Assembly (NCBI GenBank): GCA_016584495.1
Contig: WAID01000003.1
Span: 1,798,001-1,862,000 of the forward strand
Reading direction: 5' to 3'
Length of the DNA: 64,000 nt
DNA from: Celoporthe dispersa
Taxonomy: Eukaryota > Ascomycota > Sordariomycetes > Diaporthales > Cryphonectriaceae
Part shown: piece after piece, positions 11,580 through 23,226 of the stretch
Position numbering within the stretch: the first letter of the stretch is position 1
How the letters are laid out: each line of letters starts with the position of its first letter
Program-made: the position numbers and the translations under genes
The notes under the pieces: generated by a model
Seen by the model: the letters and a program-made list of their open reading frames with translations, nothing else
Told to the model about the DNA's origin: nothing
Database searches by the model: none

Positions 11580-12500
11580 ATCACATGGCCCGCTTCTACA
11601 GCGACAGCAGGTCGTGGATGGTCCCTCGCCAGCGGCGTCTACAGCCCTCCTGGAGGATACTGCAGCGACCACTGCTACCTCATCATCTTCACAATCCCCA
11701 ACGACGTCCCGCCCACAAGTTGTTGTCCGGCCACAGGACAGCACCTCCTTCCGCGGCGAGGCCCATGTCAGCCCACGGACAGTTAGTCCGACTGTACGGC
11801 GCCCCTTTTTCCAATCGTATCCAAGCTCTGCTTGCTAACTATTAACTAGGAACTTCAGGTCTCAGTCAACAGACTGACGCCACGCCTGCGCAACAAGGCC
11901 TCACCGAAGATAGCTCTGTCCACAACGGCGCCGTCATCGCCCGAGACCCTGAGGCGACCACTGGCCGACGGTCTTCTGCCAGCCGGCGGACTGCAAAGGC
12001 TACAAGTACTAGATGACAAGTCACCACCGTCAGCCTCACGCGGTCAGACCATCCGTGCCTGTGGAGGAGCTATCGACCGCGCCTCCGCTGCAGACCAATG
12101 CCAGGCAGGCGAGCCCAGCACTCGCAGCCACGCTCGCGAGCTGTCGAGGCACAGCCTACCCCCTCCCCACCCACGACAAAGACTGCACTGCAAGATGATT
12201 ATTGCCGCCAGCAGCCCTCAACCCCTGCGCCGTCCCTCGGATTGCGCAACCTCCCCGGTGCGACAACTGGTGGGTCGTTCGTCGAGCACGGCCCAGCTCG
12301 TCGCACTCGGACTTGTTATCATGGCCCTGTCAGTTGTGGTCGGGTTCACATCGCTGTTGCAGTCACTGCAGACACCATCATCATCACACTTCTTCGCAAA
12401 GGAACTGGAACAGTACCTTCTCGCTTTCCCCCTCCGTGGCCGTCATGCTGGCCGTCCTCCCAACACTCATGCCGGGTGTCTCGGATGCATCCAGGCTTGA
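10096..12500 (+). CDS. Ser/Pro-rich protein with zinc-cluster-like motif and possible C-terminal membrane segment
   Basis: Function unknown. Exon 1 (10096-11781, 562 codons) has a conserved-looking N-terminus (GFSVLQPTLGAPLSWMPAVG), then around residues 165-200 a basic block RVLKACDACKKKKIRCDP. This resembles the first half of a Zn2Cys6 cluster, but the later cysteines of a full cluster are missing. Long low-complexity Ser/Pro/Thr regions follow, with a polyalanine run encoded by GCG repeats near 11548-11577. Exon 1 can splice at GTTAGT (11782) to an acceptor after TTAACTAG (11849). Exon 2 is then open in phase to 12500 and contains a hydrophobic stretch LVALGLVIMALSVVVGFTSLL. Reading through gives an earlier stop at 11838. 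The first exon is firm, while the second exon and its frame are tentative. A nuclear regulator is possible, but the membrane segment, if real, argues otherwise. Confidence 0.6.
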
Positions 12501-13490
12501 CGCCCCCCTCAATGCTAAGAGCAAAGTCAGTAGCTCTGCAGGGACACCGTTCCGACGTGCCCTTCGGGGCATCTCTGTTTGGACGCCCCTGGTTTGCATC
12601 TGAGAGACGGCCACACGGGAACCCCCCCCCCGGAGGCGGAAAGCGAATAATGACGATTGTGTGTATGTGTTTTTGGTCTCTGCTTCTTTGTAGCTTCAGC
12701 GTTCTTGTGATACCCAATTTTCCCACATTTCTGTCTTGGTCTTGGAAACAATAACTTTCATTTCCCCCCTTTCCTCACTGTGGGTTGTATGCGTTGCGAA
12801 TGGTGGCGGTGGCGACGTTCCCACTTTCAGTGTGGTTGGAGGATAATAAAGGCTGGTCGTTGATGATCTCGGGGTTCTTTTCTGTGTACTCAAAAAAGGA
12901 GATCTGGCTGTGTGTGTGTGATCTAGTGTCAAGCGGAGAAGGGGGTGTCTCGTCACCCTGCCTCTCCCCCCCGAGCGAGGCTGCACTGCCAGTCGCTCCT
13001 GCATGTAGAGAAATCGAGATCATTGATGGCTGAAATCTGAACCGTGCTCTTGTGTGCTCGTGAGATGGCTGACAGGGCGAAAGGAGGCCTGCTGGATCTA
13101 CTCCCGGCGTACCAGGTCCTGGATGAAGAGGTTGAGGAACGAGCATGGGTTGTCGTCTTGGTGAGGTCGTACCCGTATCCTCAATTCTAGCTAGAAGAGC
13201 ATCTGAAGGAGGTGGTTTAAGGTTGCTGGGCTTGTCACTGACTATTCTTTCAGCCATGACCTCTAGATGGACGCAACCTCCCCTGGCTTCATCTTCACAA
13301 TTGCATTTCCAAATGCCGAGTCTTGTTGAATTCGTCAAAGTCCAGTGTTTTGCTCTTTACATAACCCGCCGTATCCAAACGCCAACACCTCCTTCTAGCC
13401 CCCGTACCGGGTGCGAAGTCCCACACGCCGAATCCCACGCTTGTTTAAAATGCACAAAGTCCACCCACCCCCCAAGAAAGATCAATACTC
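12501..13490. other. Convergent 3' region
   Basis: The spacer lies between the zinc-motif gene and the convergent acetyltransferase gene and probably holds both 3' UTRs. C9 is at 12625-12633. The minus-strand frame at 12775-13338 shows no domain. I see no gene. Confidence 0.45.
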
Positions 13491-14627
13491 TCAAGACCAA
13501 GCATAGCAATAATTGTCCTCCCACACGGTATCGGCAGTGCTCTTCCCTTCCTTCCACCTGAAGCTCGGGATCGAGGAGTGCCTCTCCTCAAAGACGACAT
13601 CCACCTCCTTCTCGTGGAAATCGTGGAACCCCTTCACGCCCCTGGTGGTGACCTCGTCCGGGTTCCACACGAGCACCTGCTTCAGGCCCCACGCGGCAGC
13701 CTCGGCGGCGGCGGCCTGCAGCAGCTCGACGACGTCCCAGGCCTTGTGCTCGTCGGTGACGGGTTCCCCGGTCTCGGGGCTGACGTCGAGGAAGACGAAG
13801 CGCAGGACCTTGAGCTTCTTGGCGCGCCAGTCGTGGTCCCAGTAGACCCAGCTGCGGCCGCAGTGCGTGATGGCGCCGCGGTTCTCAATCTGCCGGCCAA
13901 ACATCCATTTTGTGACAAACGTCTCGCGCGCCAGCTGCCAGGAGATCTGGGCGTGGTCCGGGGCGAAGGCGACGTGGGTCCTGGTATGGTCCGCGGCGAG
14001 CCGCCTGAACCGCGCCTTGAGGGCGGCGACGTCCCTCTCGCACAGCGCGGGCAGCTCGTCGAGGCCCAGGTAGCGCGCGCGGGGGTTCTCGGGCAGGGGG
14101 AAGTGGTCCTGGTGCAGGAAGACGGTGACCTGCTCCGAGGGGAAAGGGTTCCAGCCCAGGTTGGCGTAGTAGATCCTGCCGATGTCGCTGTACAGGGCAC
14201 TGCACTCGCTCTCGGCGTCGACGTACTCCAGCAGCTTGCGCAGCATGTAGGCGGCCATGCCCAGGCGCCGGTACTTTGGGTTAGTGTAGACGCTGGCGAT
14301 GGCGTACCCTGTCGTCTCCACGAAGCCGTCGTTGACCCCGGTGCCCTTGCCGGCGATGAAGACGGTCTTCTTGATGGACTCGCACGAGGCCACAATGTGT
14401 GTGCCGTCGTCTTTGTGCGCGAGGATCCAGTACAGACAGCGGTCGTCCTTGGTCAGCGCCTGTGTGGAGAGGTGCGTCTCCCGCTCCAGGTAGGTCTCGA
14501 TGTCCAGAGGTGCAGCCCAGGCCTCGCCGTTGAGGCGCCAGGCCAGCCTCCGGATGGTCTCGTCTGCCCGGGTGAAGACGACATCTTGTGTGGTGATGGG
14601 TTGATCAACGATAAAAGGATCAGCCAT
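13491..14627 (-). CDS. LYC1-type lysine acetyltransferase (GNAT fold)
   Basis: The single-exon gene encodes 378 residues and resembles the yeast LYC1 family, whose characterised member acetylates L-lysine in lysine catabolism. The N-terminal half holds the GNAT-like region, with YAIASVYTNPKYRRLGMAAYML (beta strand plus the R-x-x-G/A acetyl-CoA loop) near residues 110-131, then ALYSDIGRIYYANLGW. The C-terminal half (WMFGRQIENRGAITHCG, FVFLDVSPETGEP, KQVLVWNPDEVTTRGVKGF) is the LYC1-like domain. Length matches the family. The ATG at 14627 lies directly before the conserved start. A 363-codon open frame on the opposite strand is a GC-driven shadow. The exact substrate is inferred from family resemblance only. 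Confidence 0.8.
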   Translation of the reverse strand: MADPFIVDQPITTQDVVFTRADETIRRLAWRLNGEAWAAPLDIETYLERETHLSTQALTKDDRCLYWILAHKDDGTHIVASCESIKKTVFIAGKGTGVNDGFVETTGYAIASVYTNPKYRRLGMAAYMLRKLLEYVDAESECSALYSDIGRIYYANLGWNPFPSEQVTVFLHQDHFPLPENPRARYLGLDELPALCERDVAALKARFRRLAADHTRTHVAFAPDHAQISWQLARETFVTKWMFGRQIENRGAITHCGRSWVYWDHDWRAKKLKVLRFVFLDVSPETGEPVTDEHKAWDVVELLQAAAAEAAAWGLKQVLVWNPDEVTTRGVKGFHDFHEKEVDVVFEERHSSIPSFRWKEGKSTADTVWEDNYCYAWS

Positions 14628-17301
14628 GCTTGGGGTTATATATGGGGGTTTGGTCTGTCGTTATTATGACGTAGGGATAGATGGTATGTGTTGAAGAAGA
14701 AGATGATGAAGGAGGATGAAGGAGGCCGATGATGATGATGATGATGATGATGGTTGATGACTGGAAGGTAGTATTATTATAGCGCGCGGGTGGTTACATG
14801 CCGGCGTGCCGCGCTCTAAGTCAGTTTATAACTGGCTTCGAATTTCGTACACGGCACAAGAGAGACGCGTCCTTGGTCTCAGGAAAGGGACCCAGCGTAT
14901 AAGCTATGAAGCTTATATGTGGGTTGTCAGATGTCTTCGCTGAAATTCGATTTTCGCGAGGTTTCCATGCGGAGCAGAAATGGTGCGTACCACTTGGTAC
15001 GTTGTTACTTACGGTGCAACTGGAGGGTACAGGTGAGCGTCAAAAATGCCGGCTGCAAGGGAAATAACACAGGACAGCCACTGGCGCTGTGCCACGTACA
15101 ACACGGCGTCTGATATCCTCAGACATACCAAGCTGTTTGAGCTGTGCAGCGGCAGTGGGCGTCGCAGCGCAGATTACCGAGCGGCAAGCTGTATCATCTC
15201 CGCTGCGGGTCGAAGAAAAAGAGAGAGGGAAAAAAATTGTCGCAGGGTATTTTTTATTTTATTTTTTTATTTTTGGCATGCAGCAGGCCTAGGAAACTGA
15301 GCCGTATGCCGCCCGAGGCGCGGCCAACCGGACACATTCCGGACGGGACAGGGGCGCCGGATGATAAGGAGGATATTAGGTGGTGATGTAATACTGTAAG
15401 ACTTCACCTGGAATCATGAGATCGTAATGTTGCTGAGCAGTCGACTTTGAGTCGTGGCGAGATGACTGGTGTTTGAAAAGGGCCCTGCAGCCGTATGATT
15501 CTCGTATGGGGCGGACCACCGGTGGAAGACGGGATGGCCTCTGTTGAAACAGCTGAGAACGAGTGATTCGAGCACATGGTCCGTAATTATAGGTCCGAGG
15601 GCTAGATAGAGGAAATGTTATGTACATCGTTCGTGAAGGTCGAGACCACTGCTTTGACGTCTGACGCGTGGGGGTCCTGGCTGAAAGGAAGGGAGAAGAA
15701 CACGGGAGGAGCTCTAGACTCAGCCTTGGACCCAGGATGAGATCTTCAAATCTTGCATTGCATCTCCTGATGTCCCCAGAGAAAATGAGAAGAGCCTGGG
15801 TGGGTGGTCCCAAGAGTGGAGGTGCAGTGGGCGATGGACGCCGCAGTCACCCGGGCACGCAATCTCCTGCGGGTCGCCGGTGCAAGACCTGTCAGGACGC
15901 AGACTCCTTCCTCTAGACTTCAGGCAATGATTGCAATATTGAGAGGGGGGACATTTCAAGTCCCTCGAGCTTTGAGTTGTTATCTTAGAAGTGTTTCGGT
16001 AAGTTCTCTATTCCTCCCTCCCACGTAAAGACCGCCGTTTTAGAGACCCCCTGAAGCGCTAAAACCGCAGCCCTAAGTACATAGTACACCTCTCTTAGGC
16101 TTTGCCAAGAGGCCCTGTGAGCGCCCAGAGGTCGCAGACTTATTTACAGCCAGGGGGTTCCACCGTTTTGCCGAACCCAAAATTGCCCAAGGCGTCTACA
16201 TTCCATCTTCAAAGTACCTGTTATGATCCTTCCGAGCTAATTTATACTCGAGGTCAGAATGCTCAAGAGCACCTTCAGGTCGTCTTTGTGTTCATGTGTG
16301 TCGTTACCCGCCCATTAGTAAAAAGAGCCTTGTCCATAAACTAAGTACGCCAGCATTGAGTTGACGGAGCCGCTGGGCACGCAGCTTTTAAGGGATCCCA
16401 CGCCCGAGATGCAGCACTGTTCGTAGTAGACACGTGAAAATCAACTAAGACAATCCGCATCGATCTCTCAAGTTCCACAGTGCCTGCGCTTGTTTTATTC
16501 ATAGTTAAAAGGATAGCAGTATTGTCGATGTCCCCTGAGCGACACCACAATTAATATCAAGGGCCGCTGACTGAAGCAACTTGCCCCATGCTGTGTGCCT
16601 TCCCACCAGGACCATTCCCAGCCTTAGGGCTCAAAGATACGACTGATCTAGAAGGAACACAACACGTGTGGTATTGAATGGAAAGAAGTTACTGCAATGA
16701 AACTATTACTCGGCCGCATTTGCGAAAATCAGATAATGGCACAGCAAAGAAATCAAGTTCCTGGTTCCCGTTAGACATTTCAAGCCGGCTTACAAAGGAA
16801 AATGAAGACAAACTACAAAATCATAGACAAGGAGATCAGATATACTTGCCTCGAATTTAGAAATTGGCTGTCATTGTCTTACGTGGTGGGACACTTCAGG
16901 ACTGCGGAACGTGGGTAGACGGTTCAATGTGGAAATTCGACTTTCTCCTCTTCATCCTAGCGATATGAGGTCTGTCAAGCATAACCTCTGTGTATAAGGT
17001 ACCCAGGTGCTGGAGAGCTATCTCAGCCCAACGCTAAGGAGAAACAATACTTGAAGGGCTGATTATAATTAATATATTAAGACTTGGTATGGGATCTGTA
17101 GCCCCGCTGTGCCAGTAACCATCCCATAAACCACCAGCAGTAGAAAGATGTTTGCATCAAAACATCTTCATACTCTGAACTTGAACACTGGCCCCTCTCC
17201 TAATATCATGACCACAAAGTCCAATTTTGCTGTGCCCTGGGCAATGTCCTGCAACCGGCTGCTTGAGAAGGCTATCCAGGTACCGTGCAGGTTATGATTT
17301 A
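14628..17301. other. Intergenic region, 2.7 kb
   Basis: No supportable gene. It includes a GAT trinucleotide run at about 14729-14753 in the leader of the acetyltransferase gene, an A/T block at 15232-15273 and generally AT-rich sequence from 16380 to 17220. Several short open frames have no domain or splice support. Confidence 0.5.
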
Positions 17302-18181
17302 TTAGCGAATTACATGCATGATGGCCTGTGCTTGCCTGCACAAGGTCCTGGTCTCTTCGTCCAGTTCGGGTTGCCTCACGATCCAGCTCATATCCGCAAT
17401 CTTAGTCCTCCAGGTTGCCTGAATATTGATGCTAGCATCATACAGGCGTTGTCCACAGATCATAATCCAGTGTACAGCAGCTGGTGCATGACCCTGAAGA
17501 GCAACGAAACAATCAGAAGTAACTATTGTAGTTTCATAGTCAGCCTTTTAATTCTCGGTGCAATGACAATTCTGCACGTCAACAGTGGAGAGAAAGGCGC
17601 AGCAGCACAATTGTGGTTGTGGGAGAATACTAGGCAAGGAAAATACGGGATGACTTACTTTCACGGCTTTTCCAATTAACTCTCCATGCACCCCTTCGCA
17701 GTGTCATACAGAGTGTCTGCTCGCCAAATTGCCCTAGGTTCTGGAATCCTGCCGTGTATAGCAGCGCTATGAAGCGGTTCAGATTTGCCCACTCAAGGCG
17801 TTCCTGATCATGCCACACGGACGATGGATCCGGGTCGCCATAATGCAGCCACCGATCGCGCAGCACGCGTCTCACCGTAGTGTTGAAATAGAACAGGTTC
17901 TCCTCGCCCTTCTCCTGCTCCTGGCTTCTCACCTCGCACATGAGCCTGACGAAGTCCTCGTGCGTCTCTGAAAGCTCCTCGACCGCCTCCAAGATGCACT
18001 TATCCAGAACTTCATCGGCTTTCGCTGCGTCGGGAATGTCGAATGAGTCCGTCAGGTTTTGGGCCGTGTCAGACACGGTGGCGCCGCCTATGAGGAAAGT
18101 TTGAAGTATTACAGCGCTGTATTGCTGCTTCGAGCTGGCTAATACTGCGTTGAAGTAAAAGTCCTCGATTGATTCGGCCAT
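17302..18181 (-). CDS. DUF3632-like fungal protein, with apparent frameshift
   Basis: A cytosolic protein of unknown function, resembling the DUF3632 family common in Pezizomycotina. The ATG at 18181 opens MAESIEDFYFNAVLASS. The conserved core includes WANLNRFIALLYTAGFQNLG. A second exon (17302-17493) reads GHAPAAVHWIMICGQRLYD and ends at 17302. The donor is GTAAGTC (17658-17653) and the acceptor CTCTTCAG. In the reading frame from the ATG the donor phase does not match exon 2. Removing one base near 17691-17702 gives LIGKAVK before the donor, makes exon 1 exactly 174 codons and restores phase to exon 2, for 237 residues. This fits the family layout, in which the alanine-rich WI(M/L)xxG block follows an intron. 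An unrecognised short intron is a less likely explanation. Confidence 0.7.
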
Positions 18182-19225
18182 GGTTGAGGAGATTTTGATG
18201 ATTGCAATGAGAGGGAAGTAATGAACAATAGTGAGTGGGCGATGAAATCGAATTTGGTGAAATTGTCGGTTGACGTGTGGTGATGGGTTCCTGTATGAAC
18301 TTCAATACCTGCAAAGAAAAGTACCTATAAGGTGATAAGAGACAGCAGACTGTTAGCAGCTGGGAAGTGCTGCACGGAGAAGATGAGCTTCGGGGCGCAA
18401 TTTATGTACTGGTCACAAAAGCTTCACATGTCATTCGCGTCTTGAGAAACTACTAAGTAAGTACTAATGGAGGTGATGACACATTGACTGGTGCCTTTAA
18501 ACCCGCTTGAGGATAAAAGCTCGACATGTGCTCGGAGCCGGTCAAAATCTTGTACTCAGGTGGTATTAATTTTAGCATCTCGCGAGTTTTGGTATGGAGG
18601 GTTTTCGACTCTGGAAACCTGCCGTCACACAGACCTGCAGCCTGAATTTTTTTTTGCTTTCTCTCCTTTTTTCTTTTCTTTTTCTTCTTTTTTTTTTTGG
18701 GTGTGTGGCTGAAATGACCTTGATTCCGGGTGAGCTGCCTGGGAATTTTCCTCGATCACAGGTCACAAGCTGCACTCTGTTCTTAGAATCGGGACGGGGC
18801 ACAAGGAGAATAGACGGAGGAGCGGTAGTGAGGGCCGGCATGGGGCCGGAAGGCGGTGGAACATCGACCAGCGCACGTGCGGCGCTAGCAACGGAGGGGA
18901 CCGGCGACGGAGCTAAGCCCAGTCGAGAGCAAGCTGAGTCAGCTGGGATGAGCCAGAACCAGGCTAAAATACCTCTCGGCGCACAAATTTTTCCTTCCGG
19001 TCCACCAAACTGAATTCTGCGTGTTGTGCCCTCAGACAGCGAACCAGGCAGGCGGGCAGGCATACTCACATCGCGAACCGATCAAACGACTAACCTCCCA
19101 GCACCAAACCTGTAAGCACGCACACACAACTCCTTCCATACCCTTTCACACACCTTGTCGACTTCCATCGATAGACACCCATTCTAATCATTCAAGTCGC
19201 CGATACAATACAGACCGCCAGCAAG
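18182..19225. promoter_or_regulatory. Divergent intergenic region upstream of eL14
   Basis: This 1.04-kb spacer lies between the DUF3632-like gene and eL14, which are transcribed away from each other. It has T-rich tracts at 18647-18700 on the plus strand and a CA-rich leader at 19116-19128 close to the eL14 start. No gene is seen. Confidence 0.45.
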
Positions 19226-19784
19226 ATGGGTGACATCAGCATCGTCGCTACCGAGTGGCGCACCGTCCAGGTCGGCCGTGTCGTCGTCCTCCAGTCTGGT
19301 GCTGAGGCCGGCCGCCTGGCTGCCATTGTCGAGATCGTCGACCACAAGCGCGTACGTTGCCAATCCCGCAGAGATGATCAGAGATGGAGAAGACATGGGG
19401 GCGGGGGAAAGGGCTGCATTGCAGGTGATGATCACCGAACAGCAAGACTGACATGCAATGCTACCTACAGGCTCTCGTCGACGGCCCCTCCTCAGAGTCT
19501 GCCCTGCAGGTTACCCGACAAATGGTCTCCTTCTCCAACGTTGTCCTGACCGACTTCGTCGTCGCCGGCCTGCCCGCGGCGCTCGGACATCCACCCTCAA
19601 GAAGTTCTGGGAGAAGGCCGAGATCGACAAGAAGTGGAAGGAGTCCAACTGGGCCAAGAAGCGCGACCAGCAGTCCAAGCGCGCCGCCCTCACCGACTTC
19701 GACCGCTTCAAGGTCCTGCGCCTCAAGAAGCAGCGCCGCTTCGAGGAGCGCAAGGCTCTGGCCAAGGTCAAGGCCTCCGCATAA
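19226..19784 (+). CDS. RPL14: 60S ribosomal protein eL14, with apparent frameshift
   Basis: A component of the large cytosolic ribosomal subunit. Exon 1 (19226-19351) encodes MGDISIVATEWRTVQVGRVV and ends EIVDHKR, the KOW-like beta domain. Exon 2 starts at 19471 after CTACAG with ALVDGPSSESALQVTRQM. Its helical basic tail reads LKKFWEKAEIDKKWKESNW, LTDFDRFKVLRLKKQRRFEE and ends KVKASA. The start of exon 2 and the tail are in different frames. One C missing from the CCC at 19573-19575 joins them as GLPRGARTSTLKK and yields 146 residues, the normal length. Because eL14 is essential or nearly so in fungi, a true lesion is unlikely and a consensus error is the simplest reading. Confidence 0.95.
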
Positions 19785-20908
19785 ATACCACCCAACCACG
19801 CACCGATCAACGCGCGACGATACAAGGTTCTCGACACGACAACCGGCGAACGGGTGATTCTTTGGGATCCTCGTCGAGGCAGAGATGGGGCGAAGGAGGC
19901 AGGTAGACGGTTCAGGGGTTGATGATGACGATGGCAGCAGGAACAGCAGCAGTAACCACGCTTGCTGCGGCTGACGTGCTGGACGGCGGCGGATGGTGTT
20001 CTACTAGAGGGTGGCGGGTATTCTGGACGGCACCGGCAAGGACAACCTCTAAAAATCAACAGCATCTTCGTTCGGGTCCGATGGGCTAGGTTTTTCTTTG
20101 CTTCGTTTACGGGACATATCACCTCCAAAAAGGCAAAGGTGGCCGGCGTCAAATGATATGAAATTGAGAAACCCAAAGACAATGGTGACTACCTGTCGAG
20201 GTCTTGCCAAAATTATATGTGATACCAATTCTTCTCAACTCTCAGGCTTTGTAATGGATATCTCGAGGACTTGTTTGTCTCAAGCATAGCACAGCTCAAC
20301 CTGTGGCATAACAGCTGGCGGCCTTGTAGTCTTTCAGTATCCTGGCCTTCTTGCAACCATTGTGTACATCGTACCATGACTGTCATATCCTCGATCTTTG
20401 AAGATGCTGAGCTGTGTCTTCTTTTCGTGCTTTTGCGCCTTGCTCTGTGCAGTGAAGTGATGTCTGTCTCTCTGGACGGGTCATTCTGGTCTGCGGGCCG
20501 AATGTGAGGTGTGCCCATTTGGGTTTAGCGCCTTGCCTGGCTGCCAAACCCTAGGAATTTTGCGCCTTGCAAGAGCTCTCAGCAAACCACCAAATCCAAA
20601 CCCCCCATTGCCTACTTTTTGTTTGTACAACGACACACGCACCTCCTTTTTCGGGTTATTTCTTGCAGATTGTAAGTCTTGAAAGTCTCAATTTCCTACC
20701 AGCCATCTTTCATAAGAATTTGACTTGCTATCAATCGACAGCAACCCCCAGAAAACCACCTCTTCAGTAGGCGGCAACTTTGTGTGGGGTTGAGGTCAAT
20801 TTTGTGGAAGCAGCTCTGGCCCAGCACCTGACAGGTGACAAACGAACAATCTCAGCTAACCAGCAACCTCTGCGTTTTTGTGTTCCCCCTATAGATCCAG
20901 TCGCAAAC
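19785..20908. promoter_or_regulatory. Spacer between eL14 and NAC alpha
   Basis: This 1.1-kb region holds the eL14 3' UTR and the promoter and leader of the NAC alpha gene. An AACCCTAGG element lies at 20547-20555, similar to the telomere-like boxes seen upstream of translation genes in many fungi. No gene was recognised. Confidence 0.4.
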
Positions 20909-21749
20909 ATGGCCAACCCTAGAGTCGAGGAGCTTCCCGATGAGGAGCCCAAGAAGGTGACTGTCGACGAGCATGACGACGATGACAGCTCCGACTCCGA
21001 GATCGAGGCTGGTGACTCCAGCCTGCCCGCTGGCTCGACCGCCGTCATCCACTCGCGCAACGAGAAGAAGGCCCGCAAGGCCATGGAGAAGCTGCACCTG
21101 ACCCGCATCCAGGGCATCACCCGCGTCACCCTGCGCCGACCAAAGAACGTGAGTTTGCACCGAGGAGGAAAGACAAGAAGCATAGGAGGAAGAAAAGAAG
21201 GAGGAGGAGGAGGAGGAGGAGAGTTTGGGTGGCGAAAAAGAGCATCAAGTCGGGACATGCAAGAGCACGGGGCTGACTGGACTACCGCAGATTCTCTTCG
21301 TGATCAACAACCCCGAGGTTTACAAGTCCCCCAACAGCAACACCTACATGTATGGCCTGCCCCACCCCCTTCCTCCATCTTATACCCGTCTCTCGCGTCC
21401 CTCCGCATAAACTAATCCATACGCCTGCAGTGTCTTCGGTGAGGCCAAGATCGAGGACCTGAACGCCTCCGCCCAGGCCGCTGCTGCCCAGCAGCTCGCC
21501 GCCGCCGAGCACGACCACGCTGGCCACGACCACGGCGAGTCCAGCAAGGCCGTCGAGGGTGATGACGCCGCCAAGAAGGCCGCCGAGGAGGAGGAGGATG
21601 ATGGCGAGGAGGTCGACGCCGAGGGCATCGAGGATAAGGACATCGAGCTCGTCATGACCCAGGCCAACGTATCACGGAAGAAGGCCATCAAGGCGCTCAA
21701 GGAGAACGACAACGACATTGTCAACTCCATCATGGCCCTCAGCATCTAG
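20909..21749 (+). CDS. EGD2: Nascent polypeptide-associated complex subunit alpha
   Basis: A ribosome-associated chaperone subunit that pairs with NAC beta at the peptide exit tunnel. Three exons (20909-21148, 21291-21349, 21431-21749) encode 205 residues with consistent phases. The NAC domain reads SRNEKKARKAMEKLHLTRIQ, TRVTLRRPKN, then ILFVINNPEVYKSPNSNTYI and VFGEAKIEDL. An Ala/Glu/Asp-rich linker leads to a C-terminal UBA domain (DIELVMTQANVSRKKAIKAL, NDIVNSIMALSI). Length and architecture are those of fungal Egd2. The gene is intact, without the frameshifts seen in several neighbours. Confidence 0.97.
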
Positions 21750-22383
21750 TCACGCAACGGCGCGCCCACATGCGGCATGTCATTTCCTTTGGTGCTTCCA
21801 ATTCTTACTCTGGGTGGACTCCGGGAATCGGTCGGTTTCGTAGGGCACATGTCTGAATTAGGGCGGAAATTGAGCCCCTTAGCGCTCACTACCGGGAAAA
21901 AAATGAAAAGCTCATGGCCTGTAAAAAGGTCTCTTTGCACTTCTCAGATATGTTATGTTCTGCTGCACTGCGTACATTCGCTCCTATGGACTCTTGGTGT
22001 CCAAACGGAGCACATGCTGGTACTTACCGCCGTATGCCAAAAATCGGGTCCTCGCCCGAAAGCTCAATGGCCCTTCTCAATCGCCAACTAACCTCGAGCC
22101 ACATTAAAATCAATTCTGATTTGATTGCTACGTATCTATGAGTGTAAAGAGGATTTGAAAGAGAAAAGAAAAATTCGACTCTTCTTTTTGTCTGCCTTTC
22201 TTTGGAGGGCGTTGAATTGTCAATTGAGCGCCCTGTTCAGGTAGGGGCGTCCCATGTCCAGGCTTTGTCATCACGTGACTGGGACGGCTCAAACTGCTTC
22301 GGCTTCAAGGCGCGAGCATCATCAAGCCTGCAACGTCAACTCTCCGCTCCTCCCCCCGAGAACCTCATCCACAACCATACAAG
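21750..22383. promoter_or_regulatory. Spacer upstream of ATP synthase subunit d
   Basis: Holds the NAC alpha 3' UTR and the promoter of the next gene. No coding sequence is evident. Confidence 0.45.
22271..22278. promoter_or_regulatory. Palindromic E-box TCACGTGA
   Basis: An 8-bp palindrome around CACGTG, 106 bp upstream of the ATG of ATP7. This core is bound by bHLH regulators such as the Cbf1 type in fungi. Position and perfect symmetry make it a plausible promoter element; binding is not shown. Confidence 0.45.
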
Positions 22384-23226
22384 ATGGCCGCAGTAAGTGC
22401 TTTCTCTCCGTCAATTGACCTCTCGAGATGTCCAGTATAGTCCTTCACGATCCCAATTCGAAGCATACGACCGCAAAGTCATGGCTGCGCTCTCGTCCCG
22501 AACTTCTCCGAAAGCCCCCCCCAGCCCGGCCGGTACAGTGACTATGAGCTAATTTCTTGTGTTCGCCTCCAACCGCAGCGATCCGCAGCCCTCAAGCTCG
22601 ACTGGGCCAAGGTCCAGTCCTCCCTCGGCCTGCGCGGCCAGACGGTTGCCTCGCTACAGGCCTTCAAGTCGCGCAACGACAACGTGCGGCGCAAGGTGCA
22701 GCAGCTGTCGGAGCTGCCCACGACGGTTGACTTTGCCGCGTACCGATCGACGCTCAAGAACCAGGCCGTCGTCGACGAGATCGAGAAGCGCTTCAAGGCC
22801 TTCAAGCCCGCCGTCTACGACGTCGGCCGCCAGCTGAAGGCCATCGACACCTTCGAGGCCGAGGCCATCAAGAACGCCGAGGCCACCAAGGAGAAGGTCG
22901 ACCTGGAGCTCAAGGACCTCGAGAAGACGCTGCAGAACATCGAGCAGGCGCGGAGCTTCGAGGAGCTCACTGTGGTACGTATACGGCAGGGGATAACGAC
23001 GGCGGGATGGGCCCGGGTGTGGGGAACGATGCTGACGTGCTGCTGCTACAGGACGAAGTTGCTGCCGCCGAGCCCTCCATCGACGAGAAGACTTCCAAGC
23101 TGGTCTCTAAGGGCCGCTGGGGTGTGCCAGGATACAAGGTGCGTCCCATTCGTGTCCTCTACAGGAACGTGGCAGCTGCTGACCAAATCCTCACAGGAAA
23201 AATTCGGCGATCTCTCTGTGCTGTAG
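22384..23226 (+). CDS. ATP7: Mitochondrial F1Fo ATP synthase subunit d
   Basis: A peripheral-stalk subunit of mitochondrial ATP synthase. Four exons encode 173 residues: a 9-base first exon (22384-22392, MAA), 22579-22974, 23052-23138 and a 30-base last exon (23197-23226). All junctions are in phase. Conserved blocks are RSAALKLDWAKVQSSLGLRG, TVASLQAFKSRND, VDFAAYRSTLKNQAVVDEIE, EKTLQNIEQARSFEELTV, VSKGRWGVPGYKEKFGDLSVL. No cleavable presequence is obvious, as expected for this subunit. The tiny first and last exons would be missed by simple ORF calling. Confidence 0.96.

Noticed and set aside
13578..14669. 363-codon plus-strand open frame
   Set aside because: Antisense shadow of the LYC1-type gene; no domain, and caused by high GC at third positions.
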